From positions 1-47,958 of the forward strand of contig JAYQEA010000017.1 in the NCBI GenBank assembly GCA_038138625.1: DNA of 47,958 bases, in the 5' to 3' direction. A program made the translations under genes and the position numbers. This document shows, in pieces, positions 17,919 through 26,302 of the stretch. This DNA comes from JAQXDR01 sp038138625 (GTDB taxonomy: Bacteria; Pseudomonadota; Alphaproteobacteria; Rhodobacterales; Rhodobacteraceae). Each line of letters starts with the position of its first letter. Positions within the stretch are counted from its first letter, which is position 1. Below the pieces are notes generated by a model. It searched no databases, was not told the origin of the DNA, and saw only the letters and a program-made list of their open reading frames with translations.

Positions 17919-19499
17919 TCAGCTCCTGTTGTCGGAGAGGTATCCAAGCAGCTGTCGCGTTGACCCGTCTTTGCCGTCGGGAGGTTGCTGGGCTGTCACC
18001 ATCGGCCCAAGAGCTGTTGCCAGTTCCTTACCCAATTCGACACCCCATTGATCATACGAATTGATATTCAGGATCGTCCCTTCGACAAAGACCCGATGTT
18101 CATACAGGGCAATAATCGCACCCAAAGCAGACGGGGTCAGTTTGGGATACATCAGTGTGGTCGAGGGGCGGTTGCCCGGAAAAACACGGTGGCGAGCTTG
18201 CCGGTCCAGCTCAGCTCCTTGAAATCTGTCCGAAACTTTGGCGCGCGCCTCGTCCAGTGATCGACCGCGTAAAAGGGCCTCTGATTGTGCAAGGCAATTG
18301 GCAACCAGCAAATCGTGATGATGCGCCAGATCGCGTTCGTGTCCTTCGGCAGCAATCAGAAATTCGCACGGAATCACTGCTGTTCCCTGATGAATCAATT
18401 GATAAAAGGCATGCTGCCCATTGGTTCCCGGCTCGCCCCACACAACCGGCCCCGACGCAATATCAAGCGTCGTGCCGTCCATAGCCACACGCTTGCCGTT
18501 ACTTTCCATCTCTAACTGTTGAAGATAGGCAGGTAGGCGTGACAGACGGTTGTCATAGGGCAGGACCGCACGTGTCCCGTATCCCATTCCCTGATGATGC
18601 CATATCCCCACAAGCGCCAGAAGAACCGGCATATTCTGTGCCAGTGGAGCCGTTTGAAAATGTTGGTCCATTGTTTGCGCGCCACCCAAGAACGCGCGAA
18701 AGTTGTCTGCGCCAATGGCAATCATAAGAGATAGCCCAATCGGTCCCCACACTGAATACCGACCACCCACCCAATCTTCAAAACCCAGCACCCGTTCAGC
18801 CGGAATACCCCATTCGGCCGCGGCGGACTGGTTCGAAGACAGGGCGATAAACCGCCCCTCGGTCGAGACACCAGACGCGTTCAGCCATGTTTTGGCCGTG
18901 CGCGCATTGGTCATTGTTTCAATCGTGGTGAAGGTTTTGGACGCGACGATAAACAGCGTTTTTTCAGCATCCAACAACGCAAGCGTGTCGGCAATATCTG
19001 CACCGTCCACGTTCGACACAAAGTGACAGCGTGGCCCATCATGGTACGGACGCAAGGCCAGCGTGGCCATGGCAGGCCCAAGGTCAGAGCCGCCGATCCC
19101 AATGTTCACCACATCAGTAAATTCGGACGCGCGTATCTGCTCTGCGACGCGTTCCATATCATCCAGCGTTTTGTGAACGCCTGACATAACATCGCAGCCA
19201 TCCACAAAAACAGCAGCCTCACTTTTCGCACGCAGAGCCGTGTGCAAAACAGCACGGCCCTCGGTCTCGTTCAGCGCGGCGCCTGAAAACATTGCATCCC
19301 GCCGCGCAGCAACATCCTTGGTTTCCGCCAGATCCAGCAATGCGCTCAGGATTGTCTGGTCAATCTGTGTTTTGGAATAGTCAAACAGCATCCCGCACGC
19401 AGACAGGCTGAAAGAGGCCGCCCGGCTTTTGTCGTCAAACAAATCCAGCATAGACCGGTCAGCCACGTTACCAGCCAGAGATTTCAGGGTGTCCCACAT
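17919..19499 (-). CDS. pgi: glucose-6-phosphate isomerase
   Basis: Interconverts glucose 6-phosphate and fructose 6-phosphate, which lets gluconeogenic or cycled carbon enter the Entner-Doudoroff route. 526 residues from the ATG at 19499; a longer frame to 19568 would run into pgl. Seen: INIGIGGSDLGP-type motif (VNIGIGGSDLGPAMA), DWVGGRYSVWGPIGLS signature 1, GEPGTNGQHAFYQLIHQGT, and INSYDQWGVELGKELA signature 2. It starts five bases beyond the pgl stop, as the third gene of zwf-pgl-pgi. Convergent with the cupin gene, with abutting stops. Confidence 0.97.
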   Translation of the reverse strand: MWDTLKSLAGNVADRSMLDLFDDKSRAASFSLSACGMLFDYSKTQIDQTILSALLDLAETKDVAARRDAMFSGAALNETEGRAVLHTALRAKSEAAVFVDGCDVMSGVHKTLDDMERVAEQIRASEFTDVVNIGIGGSDLGPAMATLALRPYHDGPRCHFVSNVDGADIADTLALLDAEKTLFIVASKTFTTIETMTNARTAKTWLNASGVSTEGRFIALSSNQSAAAEWGIPAERVLGFEDWVGGRYSVWGPIGLSLMIAIGADNFRAFLGGAQTMDQHFQTAPLAQNMPVLLALVGIWHHQGMGYGTRAVLPYDNRLSRLPAYLQQLEMESNGKRVAMDGTTLDIASGPVVWGEPGTNGQHAFYQLIHQGTAVIPCEFLIAAEGHERDLAHHHDLLVANCLAQSEALLRGRSLDEARAKVSDRFQGAELDRQARHRVFPGNRPSTTLMYPKLTPSALGAIIALYEHRVFVEGTILNINSYDQWGVELGKELATALGPMVTAQQPPDGKDGSTRQLLGYLSDNRS

Positions 19500-19503
19500 C
19501 AGC

Positions 19504-20181
19504 CTACTCCGCCCAGTGTACGATTGCTCTGTCCAAAACCGCCCGTATAGGTGCGTTTTGTGGATCAAGAGAACGTGCTGTCTCCAAAGCTGCGCGCTTT
19601 TCCGCTCCGAAGATAACGATATGTTTGTTCAACGCATCGTTTAAAACATGTGCCGTTACCGTGATCCGAGGCTCTGGTGCACCGGGTGCACGCATCGCAA
19701 GCAGTATCGGTGCGTTACCAGACAGAGCGTCATCCAGCCGGTCAGCACCAGGAAAAATTGACGCTGTGTGCATATCTGCTCCCATTCCCAAAACCACGAT
19801 CCCCAAAGGCAATCTTGGCGCGATATTCGCCGCCAGTTCGGGCAAAGCGTCTTCGGGCACGTCTGCGTTGCTATACATTGGCACCAGAGTCGCTTGCGCA
19901 GCAGGGCCCACGAAAAGACGTTCACGCAAAAGCCGCGTGTTGGAACGATCGCTGGTTTCGGGCAGCCAACGCTCGTCAGACAGCATGATATCCACACGAT
20001 TCCAATCCAGCTGCGCTGCACATAGATTATCGAAAATCGGTCCGGGCGTGGTTCCGCCCGGAACAGCCATCAAAACACGACCCTCACGCTGAAGTTGGAC
20101 CCGTAACTGCGATGCCAGACGATCGGCCACTGAAATCGTCAGCATCTCTCGATCAGCATATTCAACAAATTCGAAGGTCAT
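19504..20181 (-). CDS. pgl: 6-phosphogluconolactonase
   Basis: Hydrolyses 6-phosphogluconolactone to 6-phosphogluconate. 225 residues, DevB/NagB-like fold. Seen: LMAVPGGTTPGPIF (about 43-56), MLSDERWLPETSDRSN (family catalytic-face motif), GIVVLGMGADMHTASIFPGA and a terminal VLDRAIVHWAE. The frame is open to 20199, but the ATG at 20181 fits best: it overlaps the zwf stop as ATGA, giving coupled translation with the enzyme that makes its unstable substrate. The product 6-phosphogluconate is, from memory, the effector of CceR. Confidence 0.95.
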   Translation of the reverse strand: MTFEFVEYADREMLTISVADRLASQLRVQLQREGRVLMAVPGGTTPGPIFDNLCAAQLDWNRVDIMLSDERWLPETSDRSNTRLLRERLFVGPAAQATLVPMYSNADVPEDALPELAANIAPRLPLGIVVLGMGADMHTASIFPGADRLDDALSGNAPILLAMRAPGAPEPRITVTAHVLNDALNKHIVIFGAEKRAALETARSLDPQNAPIRAVLDRAIVHWAE

Positions 20182-21629
20182 TCTTTGATCTCCCGCCACC
20201 TGCGTTCATCACGATGCAATAACATCAGCGAATCCTCTGGCCCTGCACTATAGGCATCATAGGGTTTCGGCACATCCCCACGCTGCATCCAGCCTTCGAT
20301 GAGGGGATCGGTCCACGCCCAAGCGGCTTCGACCTCGTCCCCGCGCATGAACAGGGTCTGGTTTCCACGGATCACGTCCATGATAAGACGTTCATAAGCA
20401 TCCGGCACATCGGACGCCTCTGGCCCAAGTGCATCCGCGAACGTCATATCGAGGGGCACATCCACAAGCCGCATGCCACCCGGTCCGGGTTCCTTGATCG
20501 TCACTTGAAGAGTAATGCCCTCGTTCGGCTGGAGTTTGATCAACAATTCGTTGTGATGTGCAGTTTCATGATCAAAAATTGAGTGGGGGGTATTTTTGAA
20601 AACCACGACAATCTCGGATGCACGCGCTTTTAACTTTTTACCAGTCCGCAAGTAGAACGGTGTGCCCGCCCACCGCCAATTTGCGATATGCGCCTTAAGG
20701 GCGACAAAGCTTTCGGTAAAGCTGCGCTCATTCCCCACATCCTCGCGATATCCGGGTTCATCATTATACTCGGCATATTGCCCACGGACAATCTGGTGGT
20801 ATTTGACAGGTTCTAAAGCCCTGATAACTTTCAACTTTTCATCGCGTACAGCATTGGGATCAAATTTGGCCGGCGGCTCCATTGCGATCAGACACAATAG
20901 CTGCATCAAATGGTTCTGCACCATGTCCCGCATGGCACCAGATTTGTCATAGTAGCCACCACGACCACCAACACCTACGGTTTCGGCCACGGTGATTTGT
21001 ACATGATCGACGTACTGCGAATTCCACAAAGGCTCGAACAGAACATTTCCAAAGCGGACAGCCATCAGGTTCTGAACGGTTTCCTTACCCAAATAGTGAT
21101 CAATCCGGTAAATCTGTGCCTCGTCAAAATACTTGGCCAGTGTTGCATTCAACAACTTTGCCGAGGCGAGATCATGTCCAAACGGTTTTTCCACCACAAT
21201 GCGGCTGTCCGACGTGGCTAGATCCTGCGAACAAAGCCGGTCGGCAATATCCCCGAACAACGATGGGCCAACGGAGAAATAAAAGGCGCGCACCACATCA
21301 CTGCGCAGTTTGGATTTTAATTCGTTCCAACCCCCATCCCCACGGGCGTCCACCGATACATAACTGATTTGCTGCAGAAAGTCTGCCAGTTTCGGGTGTT
21401 CGGGGTTGCCCTTGAGTTCAAATTCCACAACAGCATCACTTATCAACTCGCGATACCCGTCTTCAGTCATATCAGCGCGCGCGGCTCCGATAATACGCGC
21501 ACTGTCGAGTACCTGCCCCGCGCAAAATCGACGGAATAACCCAGGCAGGATCTTGCGGCGGGCCAAATCGCCCGTCCCCCCAAAAATAACAAGATCGAAA
21601 GGGTCAACAGGAATGACGCGCGAGACCAT
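20178..21629 (-). CDS. zwf: glucose-6-phosphate 1-dehydrogenase
   Basis: Oxidises glucose 6-phosphate with NAD(P)+, the entry to the Entner-Doudoroff and oxidative pentose phosphate pathways. 483 residues. N-terminal nucleotide-binding motif LVIFGGTGDLARRKILPGLF, VVEKPFGHDLASA, active-site signature RIDHYLGKETVQN with the catalytic His, and VGGRGGYYDKSGAMRDMVQNH. First gene of the zwf-pgl-pgi operon. The only perfect 12-base copy of the candidate operator lies 44-57 bases upstream of its ATG, where a repressor would block transcription. No edd or eda gene is in the window. Confidence 0.97.
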   Translation of the reverse strand: MVSRVIPVDPFDLVIFGGTGDLARRKILPGLFRRFCAGQVLDSARIIGAARADMTEDGYRELISDAVVEFELKGNPEHPKLADFLQQISYVSVDARGDGGWNELKSKLRSDVVRAFYFSVGPSLFGDIADRLCSQDLATSDSRIVVEKPFGHDLASAKLLNATLAKYFDEAQIYRIDHYLGKETVQNLMAVRFGNVLFEPLWNSQYVDHVQITVAETVGVGGRGGYYDKSGAMRDMVQNHLMQLLCLIAMEPPAKFDPNAVRDEKLKVIRALEPVKYHQIVRGQYAEYNDEPGYREDVGNERSFTESFVALKAHIANWRWAGTPFYLRTGKKLKARASEIVVVFKNTPHSIFDHETAHHNELLIKLQPNEGITLQVTIKEPGPGGMRLVDVPLDMTFADALGPEASDVPDAYERLIMDVIRGNQTLFMRGDEVEAAWAWTDPLIEGWMQRGDVPKPYDAYSAGPEDSLMLLHRDERRWREIKE

Positions 21630-21672
21630 AGTATTGCTCCATTTGACAGCCAGCGATTCGCACTGACAGAGT

Positions 21673-21686
21673 TGTTAGCGCTAACG
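21673..21686. promoter_or_regulatory. candidate CceR-like operator upstream of zwf
   Basis: TGTTAGCGCTAACG holds the perfect 12-base palindrome GTTAGCGCTAAC (21674-21685), centred about 50 bases upstream of zwf and about 157 bases from the divergent radical SAM gene. This has the form of a LacI-family operator with a central CG. Assignment to CceR rests on known control of these genes in Rhodobacter sphaeroides and is inferred here. Confidence 0.7.
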
Positions 21687-21836
21687 ATCAGGGGGTTACC
21701 GCGTATCAGGGTGAATGTCCAACCAAGCTTGGTAAATACCGCAGTATTCTTTGTGTTCGTGCCACTGGTCTAAAGAATGTCACACGATTAAATAGTGTAA
21801 CAGAAGTGTTAAAGAATAATAGGCTGCGCGTAAAAC

Positions 21837-22787
21837 ATGAAAGACAATCCCTACCAAGTGAAACCGTCAAAGTTTTCAGATCCCTATTATACAGCCGATG
21901 GGTCGCCCCGCGCACAGGTAGGCCTGTCCCGTCCCGACACCTTGTGGTTTAACACCGGCACCCTTTGCAATATCGAATGCCTACGCTGTTACATTGAAAG
22001 TTCGCCGACAAATGACGCTTTGGTCTATATGACAACTGACGAAGTGACGGACTATCTCGATCAGCTTGACGCGCGCAAATGGAACGTTCGTGAAATTGGG
22101 TTTACCGGCGGCGAACCGTTTATGAACCCGCAAATACTGGACATGATAACGGCGGCACTTGCGCGCGGATATGATGTTTTGGTTTTGACAAATGCCATGC
22201 GCCCGATGATGCGATCCCGCGTTCAGTCCGGTTTGGCAAGCTTGCAGGCAACCTATGGTGCAAAGCTGACATTACGCGTCTCAATGGATCATTTCACCGC
22301 CGCGCGACATGATGAAGAGCGCGGCACCGGCAGTTTTGATATTACCTTGAAAGGCATGCGCTGGTTACGCGATGTTGGCATTCAAACCACTGTCGCCGGA
22401 CGCAGTCTTTGGGATGAAAGTGAAGCAGACGCGCGTTTGGGCTATGCGCGCCTTTTTGAAGACGAAGAGTTTCAGATCACTGCACAAAGCCCAGCCGATC
22501 TGATAATTTTTCCCGAAATGGACCAGTCCGTCGAGGTTCCCGAAATCACAACCGCCTGCTGGGGCATTCTTGGCAAGACACCGCAAAGCGTGATGTGTGC
22601 CTCGTCTCGAATGGTGGTGAAACGTCGCGGTGCCGAGCAACCAAGCGTGGTGGCCTGTACGCTGCTGCCTTATGATGCACAATTCGAGATGGGGACCAGT
22701 CTTGCCGAGGCCGAGGCTCCGGTGTCATTGAATCATCCCCATTGTGCAAAATTCTGTGTTCTTGGCGGAGCGAGTTGTTCAAGTTGA
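21837..22787 (+). CDS. radical SAM protein with cysteine-rich C-terminus
   Basis: 316 residues. The core has the radical SAM cluster motif CNIECLRC (C44, C48, C51; spacing CX3CX2C) and GGEP at 91-94, with strand and helix spacing typical of a partial TIM barrel. The C-terminal third adds six cysteines: C241, C254, C274, C303, C307 and C314 (the last three in HCAKFCVLGGASCSS). This resembles a SPASM- or twitch-type domain holding auxiliary Fe-S clusters, as in peptide- or sugar-modifying enzymes. No precursor peptide or partner enzyme is adjacent; the neighbours are zwf (divergent) and anmK (convergent). Substrate unknown. Confidence 0.85.
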   Translation: MKDNPYQVKPSKFSDPYYTADGSPRAQVGLSRPDTLWFNTGTLCNIECLRCYIESSPTNDALVYMTTDEVTDYLDQLDARKWNVREIGFTGGEPFMNPQILDMITAALARGYDVLVLTNAMRPMMRSRVQSGLASLQATYGAKLTLRVSMDHFTAARHDEERGTGSFDITLKGMRWLRDVGIQTTVAGRSLWDESEADARLGYARLFEDEEFQITAQSPADLIIFPEMDQSVEVPEITTACWGILGKTPQSVMCASSRMVVKRRGAEQPSVVACTLLPYDAQFEMGTSLAEAEAPVSLNHPHCAKFCVLGGASCSS

Positions 22788-22800
22788 GCAAGGGCGCACA

Positions 22801-22823
22801 GCGGGACCCAAATTGGTATCCCG
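22801..22823. terminator. imperfect hairpin between convergent radical SAM gene and anmK
   Basis: CGGGACC (22802-22808) can pair with GGT-AT-CCCG (22815-22823), with a 2-base bulge. It sits in the 40-base gap between the two stop codons and could serve both strands. No U-run is present. Confidence 0.3.
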
Positions 22824-22827
22824 TTGC

Positions 22828-23916
22828 TCAGGGGGTACTGACTCGTCCCCCGCAGGCAGGAGACGGGACACCCGTGGTTGTTGGCAATGACGTAGGCAAC
22901 CCTTTCAGCACCCGCACGGCAAGATAGGCAAAGGCCTGCGCTTCCAAGAGATCCCCGTCTAGCCCGATGGTATCAATTGCCGCAACAGGGCACGGCAACG
23001 TATTGGCCAAAGCGTCCATCATGACCGGATTATGTCGTCCTCCACCTGTCACAAAGATCTGGGATGGAGGACAGGGGCAGCAGGACAGGTTTTTCGCCAC
23101 GCAAAACGCGGGCAAAGCTGACAGTGTCGCGATTTGATCGTCATCGTCGAGACAGTCTATACTCTTTAGGTTGCAGGCGAATGTGTCTCTGTCCAGTGAC
23201 TTAGGCGGCCGACGCGTGAAAAACTCATGGGTCAGGAACTGTGTGATCCACGCCGGATCCACCTGCCCTCTTTGCGCGACCCGTCCATCTGTATCCTGAG
23301 CCACACCAAACAAACGCATCATCGCATCATTCAACGGTGCATTTGCCGGTCCGGTATCAAAGGCCAGTACGGCATTGTCCGCCAGAATGTGATCCACCGA
23401 CGGATTGATCCATGTCAGGTTCCCAACCCCGCCAAGGTTCAAAAACGCGACAGGATCCGTCAACCCTGCCCACTGCGCACAGGCGAAGTGAAACAGGGGG
23501 GCTAATGGGGCACCCTGCCCTCCGATCGATACATCATGGGTGCGAAAATCCCATGCCACCGGGGCCTTGCACAGCTTGGCAAAGGCCGCTCCATCGCCCA
23601 GTTGATGGGTCCGGCGGTTAACCGGATCATGGGCGAGCGTCTGGCCATGAAAGCCGATAATGTCAGGTGACCAGCCCGCAATCAGGTTGTGATGTGTGGA
23701 CAAAATCACACGCTCGGCCGATTCCAGTCCCTCTCCCGGCCAATGTCCCAAAACTGCCCGTAATTCTTTGCGTTCACCCGCCGAGTAAGGGCGATATCGG
23801 CCCTCTCCAAAGCCGTGTATCCGCACTCCGTCTGTATACACCAACGCAGCGTCGACACCGTCTAAAGACGTCCCTGACATCAAACCTGCCGACCAAATCG
23901 GATCACTGCGCGTCAT
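22828..23916 (-). CDS. anmK: anhydro-N-acetylmuramic acid kinase
   Basis: Phosphorylates and opens 1,6-anhydro-MurNAc released during cell wall recycling, giving MurNAc 6-phosphate. 362 residues from the ATG at 23916; the frame extends to 23955, but the family-conserved start is MTRSDPIWSAGLMSGTSLDG, whose SGTSLDGVD is the ATP-binding motif. Other hallmarks: FHGQTLAHDP, FLNLGGVGNLTW, AFDTGPANAPLND, IFVTGGGRHNPVMM, and the C-terminal GVPSPACGGRVSTP. Divergent from tyrS (62 bases). Together with nagZ in this window it indicates an active anhydromuropeptide salvage route. Confidence 0.95.
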   Translation of the reverse strand: MTRSDPIWSAGLMSGTSLDGVDAALVYTDGVRIHGFGEGRYRPYSAGERKELRAVLGHWPGEGLESAERVILSTHHNLIAGWSPDIIGFHGQTLAHDPVNRRTHQLGDGAAFAKLCKAPVAWDFRTHDVSIGGQGAPLAPLFHFACAQWAGLTDPVAFLNLGGVGNLTWINPSVDHILADNAVLAFDTGPANAPLNDAMMRLFGVAQDTDGRVAQRGQVDPAWITQFLTHEFFTRRPPKSLDRDTFACNLKSIDCLDDDDQIATLSALPAFCVAKNLSCCPCPPSQIFVTGGGRHNPVMMDALANTLPCPVAAIDTIGLDGDLLEAQAFAYLAVRVLKGLPTSLPTTTGVPSPACGGRVSTP

Positions 23917-23978
23917 GGCCTTCCCCTTCCTGTGCTTCATGCTTATAGCGGACACACCAACAGAAACAGGGGGTCATT

Positions 23979-25238
23979 ATGACATACCATCCCAAATCCG
24001 AGTTTTTGCACACCGTGATGGAGCGCGGCTTTTTAGCTGACTGCACGGATTATCAGAGCCTTGATGATGCCCTGAGCACTGGTATGGTAACCGCCTATAT
24101 CGGATATGATGCAACGGCCAAATCCCTGCATGTCGGGCATCTTTTGAACATCATGCTGCTGCGGTGGTTTCAAAAAACCGGCCATCGCCCGATTACGCTT
24201 ATGGGGGGCGGAACGACCAAGGTCGGAGACCCCAGCTTCCGGGCCGATGAACGCCCGTTGCTATCGGCTGAGGACATCGATGCAAACATCGCTGGAATGC
24301 AGCGGGTTTTTGATCGTTACCTTGATTATGACGCCGGACCGCAATCTGCTTTGATGTCCAACAATGCCGAATGGCTGGATAGCCTGAATTATCTGGAATT
24401 TCTGAGGGATATCGGGCGGCACTTCAGCGTGAACCGTATGTTGAGCTTTGAATCCGTCAAATCCCGTCTGGATCGCGAGCAGTCTCTGTCCTTTCTGGAA
24501 TTCAATTACATGATCCTGCAGGCCTATGACTTTTTAGAGCTGAACCGGCGCCATGGATGCCTGTTGCAGATGGGCGGTTCAGACCAATGGGGCAATATTA
24601 TAAACGGCATTGATCTGACACGCCGCGTTTTGGAATCCGAGATTTTCGGCCTGACCACACCTTTGCTCACCACGTCAGATGGACGCAAGATGGGTAAATC
24701 GCAAGGCGGTGCAATCTGGTTGAATGCAGACATGCTCAGCCCTTACGAATTCTGGCAATTCTGGCGAAATACAACAGATGCAGATGTTGGTCGGTTTCTC
24801 AAGCTCTACACAGAGCTGCCGGTAGAGGAATGTAACCGGCTCGGGGCGTTGTCCGGCTCTGACATAAACGCAGCGAAAATCGTCCTCGCCAACGAGGTTA
24901 CGTCTTTGCTGCACGGACAGGACGCCGCGCAGGCGGCCGAGGCTACCGCCCGCGATGTGTTCGAAAAGGGGGGGGTTGGAGAGGAATTGCCAACTGTGAC
25001 CATGACGGCTTCAGACATCGAAGGGGGGCTGAGTATCGTGCAGGCGCTTGTCCGCTCTGGTCTGGCAAAGTCTGGAAAAGATGCCAAACGGCTAATTGCG
25101 GAAAATGGTGCGCGCCTGAACGATGCCCCGCTGACGTCTTCGGGATTGATGCTAGATGCGGAGGCCCTCAAAGAGCCGATAAAACTGAGCGCAGGAAAAA
25201 AACGTCATGCGCTTTTGCGGCTTGACCCATCCTCATAA
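23979..25238 (+). CDS. tyrS: tyrosyl-tRNA synthetase
   Basis: Class I synthetase charging tRNA-Tyr. 419 residues. HIGH motif HVGH at 51-54, GGSDQWGNIINGIDL (tyrosine and ATP site), KMSKS variant KMGKSQGGAIWL near residue 232, and an S4 RNA-binding domain at the C-terminus (about 345-410; RSGLAKSGKDAKRLIAENG). The tRNA-Tyr-type N-terminus MTYHPKSEFL matches alphaproteobacterial TyrS. Its stop overlaps the end of a small convergent membrane-protein frame by six bases. Confidence 0.97.
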   Translation: MTYHPKSEFLHTVMERGFLADCTDYQSLDDALSTGMVTAYIGYDATAKSLHVGHLLNIMLLRWFQKTGHRPITLMGGGTTKVGDPSFRADERPLLSAEDIDANIAGMQRVFDRYLDYDAGPQSALMSNNAEWLDSLNYLEFLRDIGRHFSVNRMLSFESVKSRLDREQSLSFLEFNYMILQAYDFLELNRRHGCLLQMGGSDQWGNIINGIDLTRRVLESEIFGLTTPLLTTSDGRKMGKSQGGAIWLNADMLSPYEFWQFWRNTTDADVGRFLKLYTELPVEECNRLGALSGSDINAAKIVLANEVTSLLHGQDAAQAAEATARDVFEKGGVGEELPTVTMTASDIEGGLSIVQALVRSGLAKSGKDAKRLIAENGARLNDAPLTSSGLMLDAEALKEPIKLSAGKKRHALLRLDPSS

Positions 25239-25358
25239 TGTTCGAAACAGGTAGATCGCGAACTCGATCACACTGACAACCGCGAAAGGGAACCCAAGGA
25301 TACAGGCGATCAGGCATGCGACCGCGCGTGTCGGACGTGGGCGGGAGGTCATTTTCAT
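25233..25358 (-). CDS. small membrane protein, unknown (41 residues)
   Basis: A short minus-strand frame, ATG at 25358 (alternative ATG at 25352), ends TGA at 25233 inside the last codons of tyrS. It encodes a basic head (KMTSRPRPTR) and one hydrophobic helix, AVACLIACILGFPFAVVSV, followed by IEFAIYLFRTL: a good single-pass topology with the basic end in the cytoplasm. The Shine-Dalgarno is poor and no family was recognised. Divergent from the GNAT gene. The clean amphipathic and hydrophobic pattern makes it a plausible real small protein, but chance cannot be excluded. Confidence 0.5.
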   Translation of the reverse strand: MKMTSRPRPTRAVACLIACILGFPFAVVSVIEFAIYLFRTL

Positions 25359-25396
25359 AAGACCCGTTTACCTTATGTGAACTTACCTGCCGATTA

Positions 25397-26302
25397 ATGG
25401 GCTGCATGGATGTTGGATGGCACGCCCCGCCCTTAATGCAATCGATGGAGTTCAACGCGGCCTGCAAGACCTTGGGTTTGCAAACACAGGTACATATCCG
25501 TGATTTACACGAGCATGCCCGGTGCAGCTGTCTGGTTCAACTTCGACGCCTGCCGCTTGTTGGTCAGATACGTTTGATATCGCGCGGACCGGTTTGTCCG
25601 GATACGGACACCGCGACTGCATGGTTAAAAGACCTTGTAAATGTGCCGATACCAACTCTGGTAAACGGTGAGATTGTGCCAACAAACCGGATGCAGTCCA
25701 TCGGCCTGTTTCCGATCCTGACCCCTGCTAGCATCGGACGTGTCCGCATTGCAGAGCGTGCAGTTATGCGATCAGCCTTGACACAGAAATGGCGGAACAG
25801 ACTGGTGCGGGCTGAAAATGCGGACCTATCGTTGCGTCAATATGAATTGCCAGCGGCTCCGGATCACTGGTTGCTGCATGCGGAAGCAAAACAACAGCAG
25901 CACCGGCGCTATCGCAATCTTCCCCGCCATCTTCTTGCAGGATATGCACATGCCGCCCCGGGTAAGGCACAGGTGTTCGAGGCATGGCAGGATCACCACA
26001 GACTGGCTGGCATTTTGATTCTATGTCATGGGCTCGGGGCAACTTATCAAATCGGCGTCACGTCACCGGCCGGTCGGCGCTTGCATGCGCATAATTTTCT
26101 GATTTGGTCCGCATTGCGCTGGCTGAATGATATCGGTGCGCATTGGCTTGAGTTGGGAAGTATTGACCAGAAAACCGCGCCAGATCTGGCGCGGTTCAAA
26201 CTTGGTACAGGTGCCCGGATTATTCAGTTGACTGGCACAAGTTTATATCACCCGGCCCTGGCCCCAATCGCGAGACATTTGCCGAAATATTTGATGCACT
26301 AG
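25397..26302 (+). CDS. GNAT-superfamily, FemAB-like acyltransferase
   Basis: 301 residues with the double-GNAT layout of FemAB-like proteins. The C-terminal half has AGILILCHGLGATYQIGVTSPAGRRLHAHNFLIW-type structure (a beta bulge with GATYQIG, then the AHNFL helix), the usual hallmark of peptidoglycan or lipid-modifying FemAB relatives in Proteobacteria. The start is not decided: ATGs at 25397 and 25406 both keep the conserved APPLMQSMEF segment, and neither has a good Shine-Dalgarno. Its stop overlaps the convergent DUF3179 gene stop through a shared CTAG. Substrate unknown. Confidence 0.8.
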   Translation: MGCMDVGWHAPPLMQSMEFNAACKTLGLQTQVHIRDLHEHARCSCLVQLRRLPLVGQIRLISRGPVCPDTDTATAWLKDLVNVPIPTLVNGEIVPTNRMQSIGLFPILTPASIGRVRIAERAVMRSALTQKWRNRLVRAENADLSLRQYELPAAPDHWLLHAEAKQQQHRRYRNLPRHLLAGYAHAAPGKAQVFEAWQDHHRLAGILILCHGLGATYQIGVTSPAGRRLHAHNFLIWSALRWLNDIGAHWLELGSIDQKTAPDLARFKLGTGARIIQLTGTSLYHPALAPIARHLPKYLMH

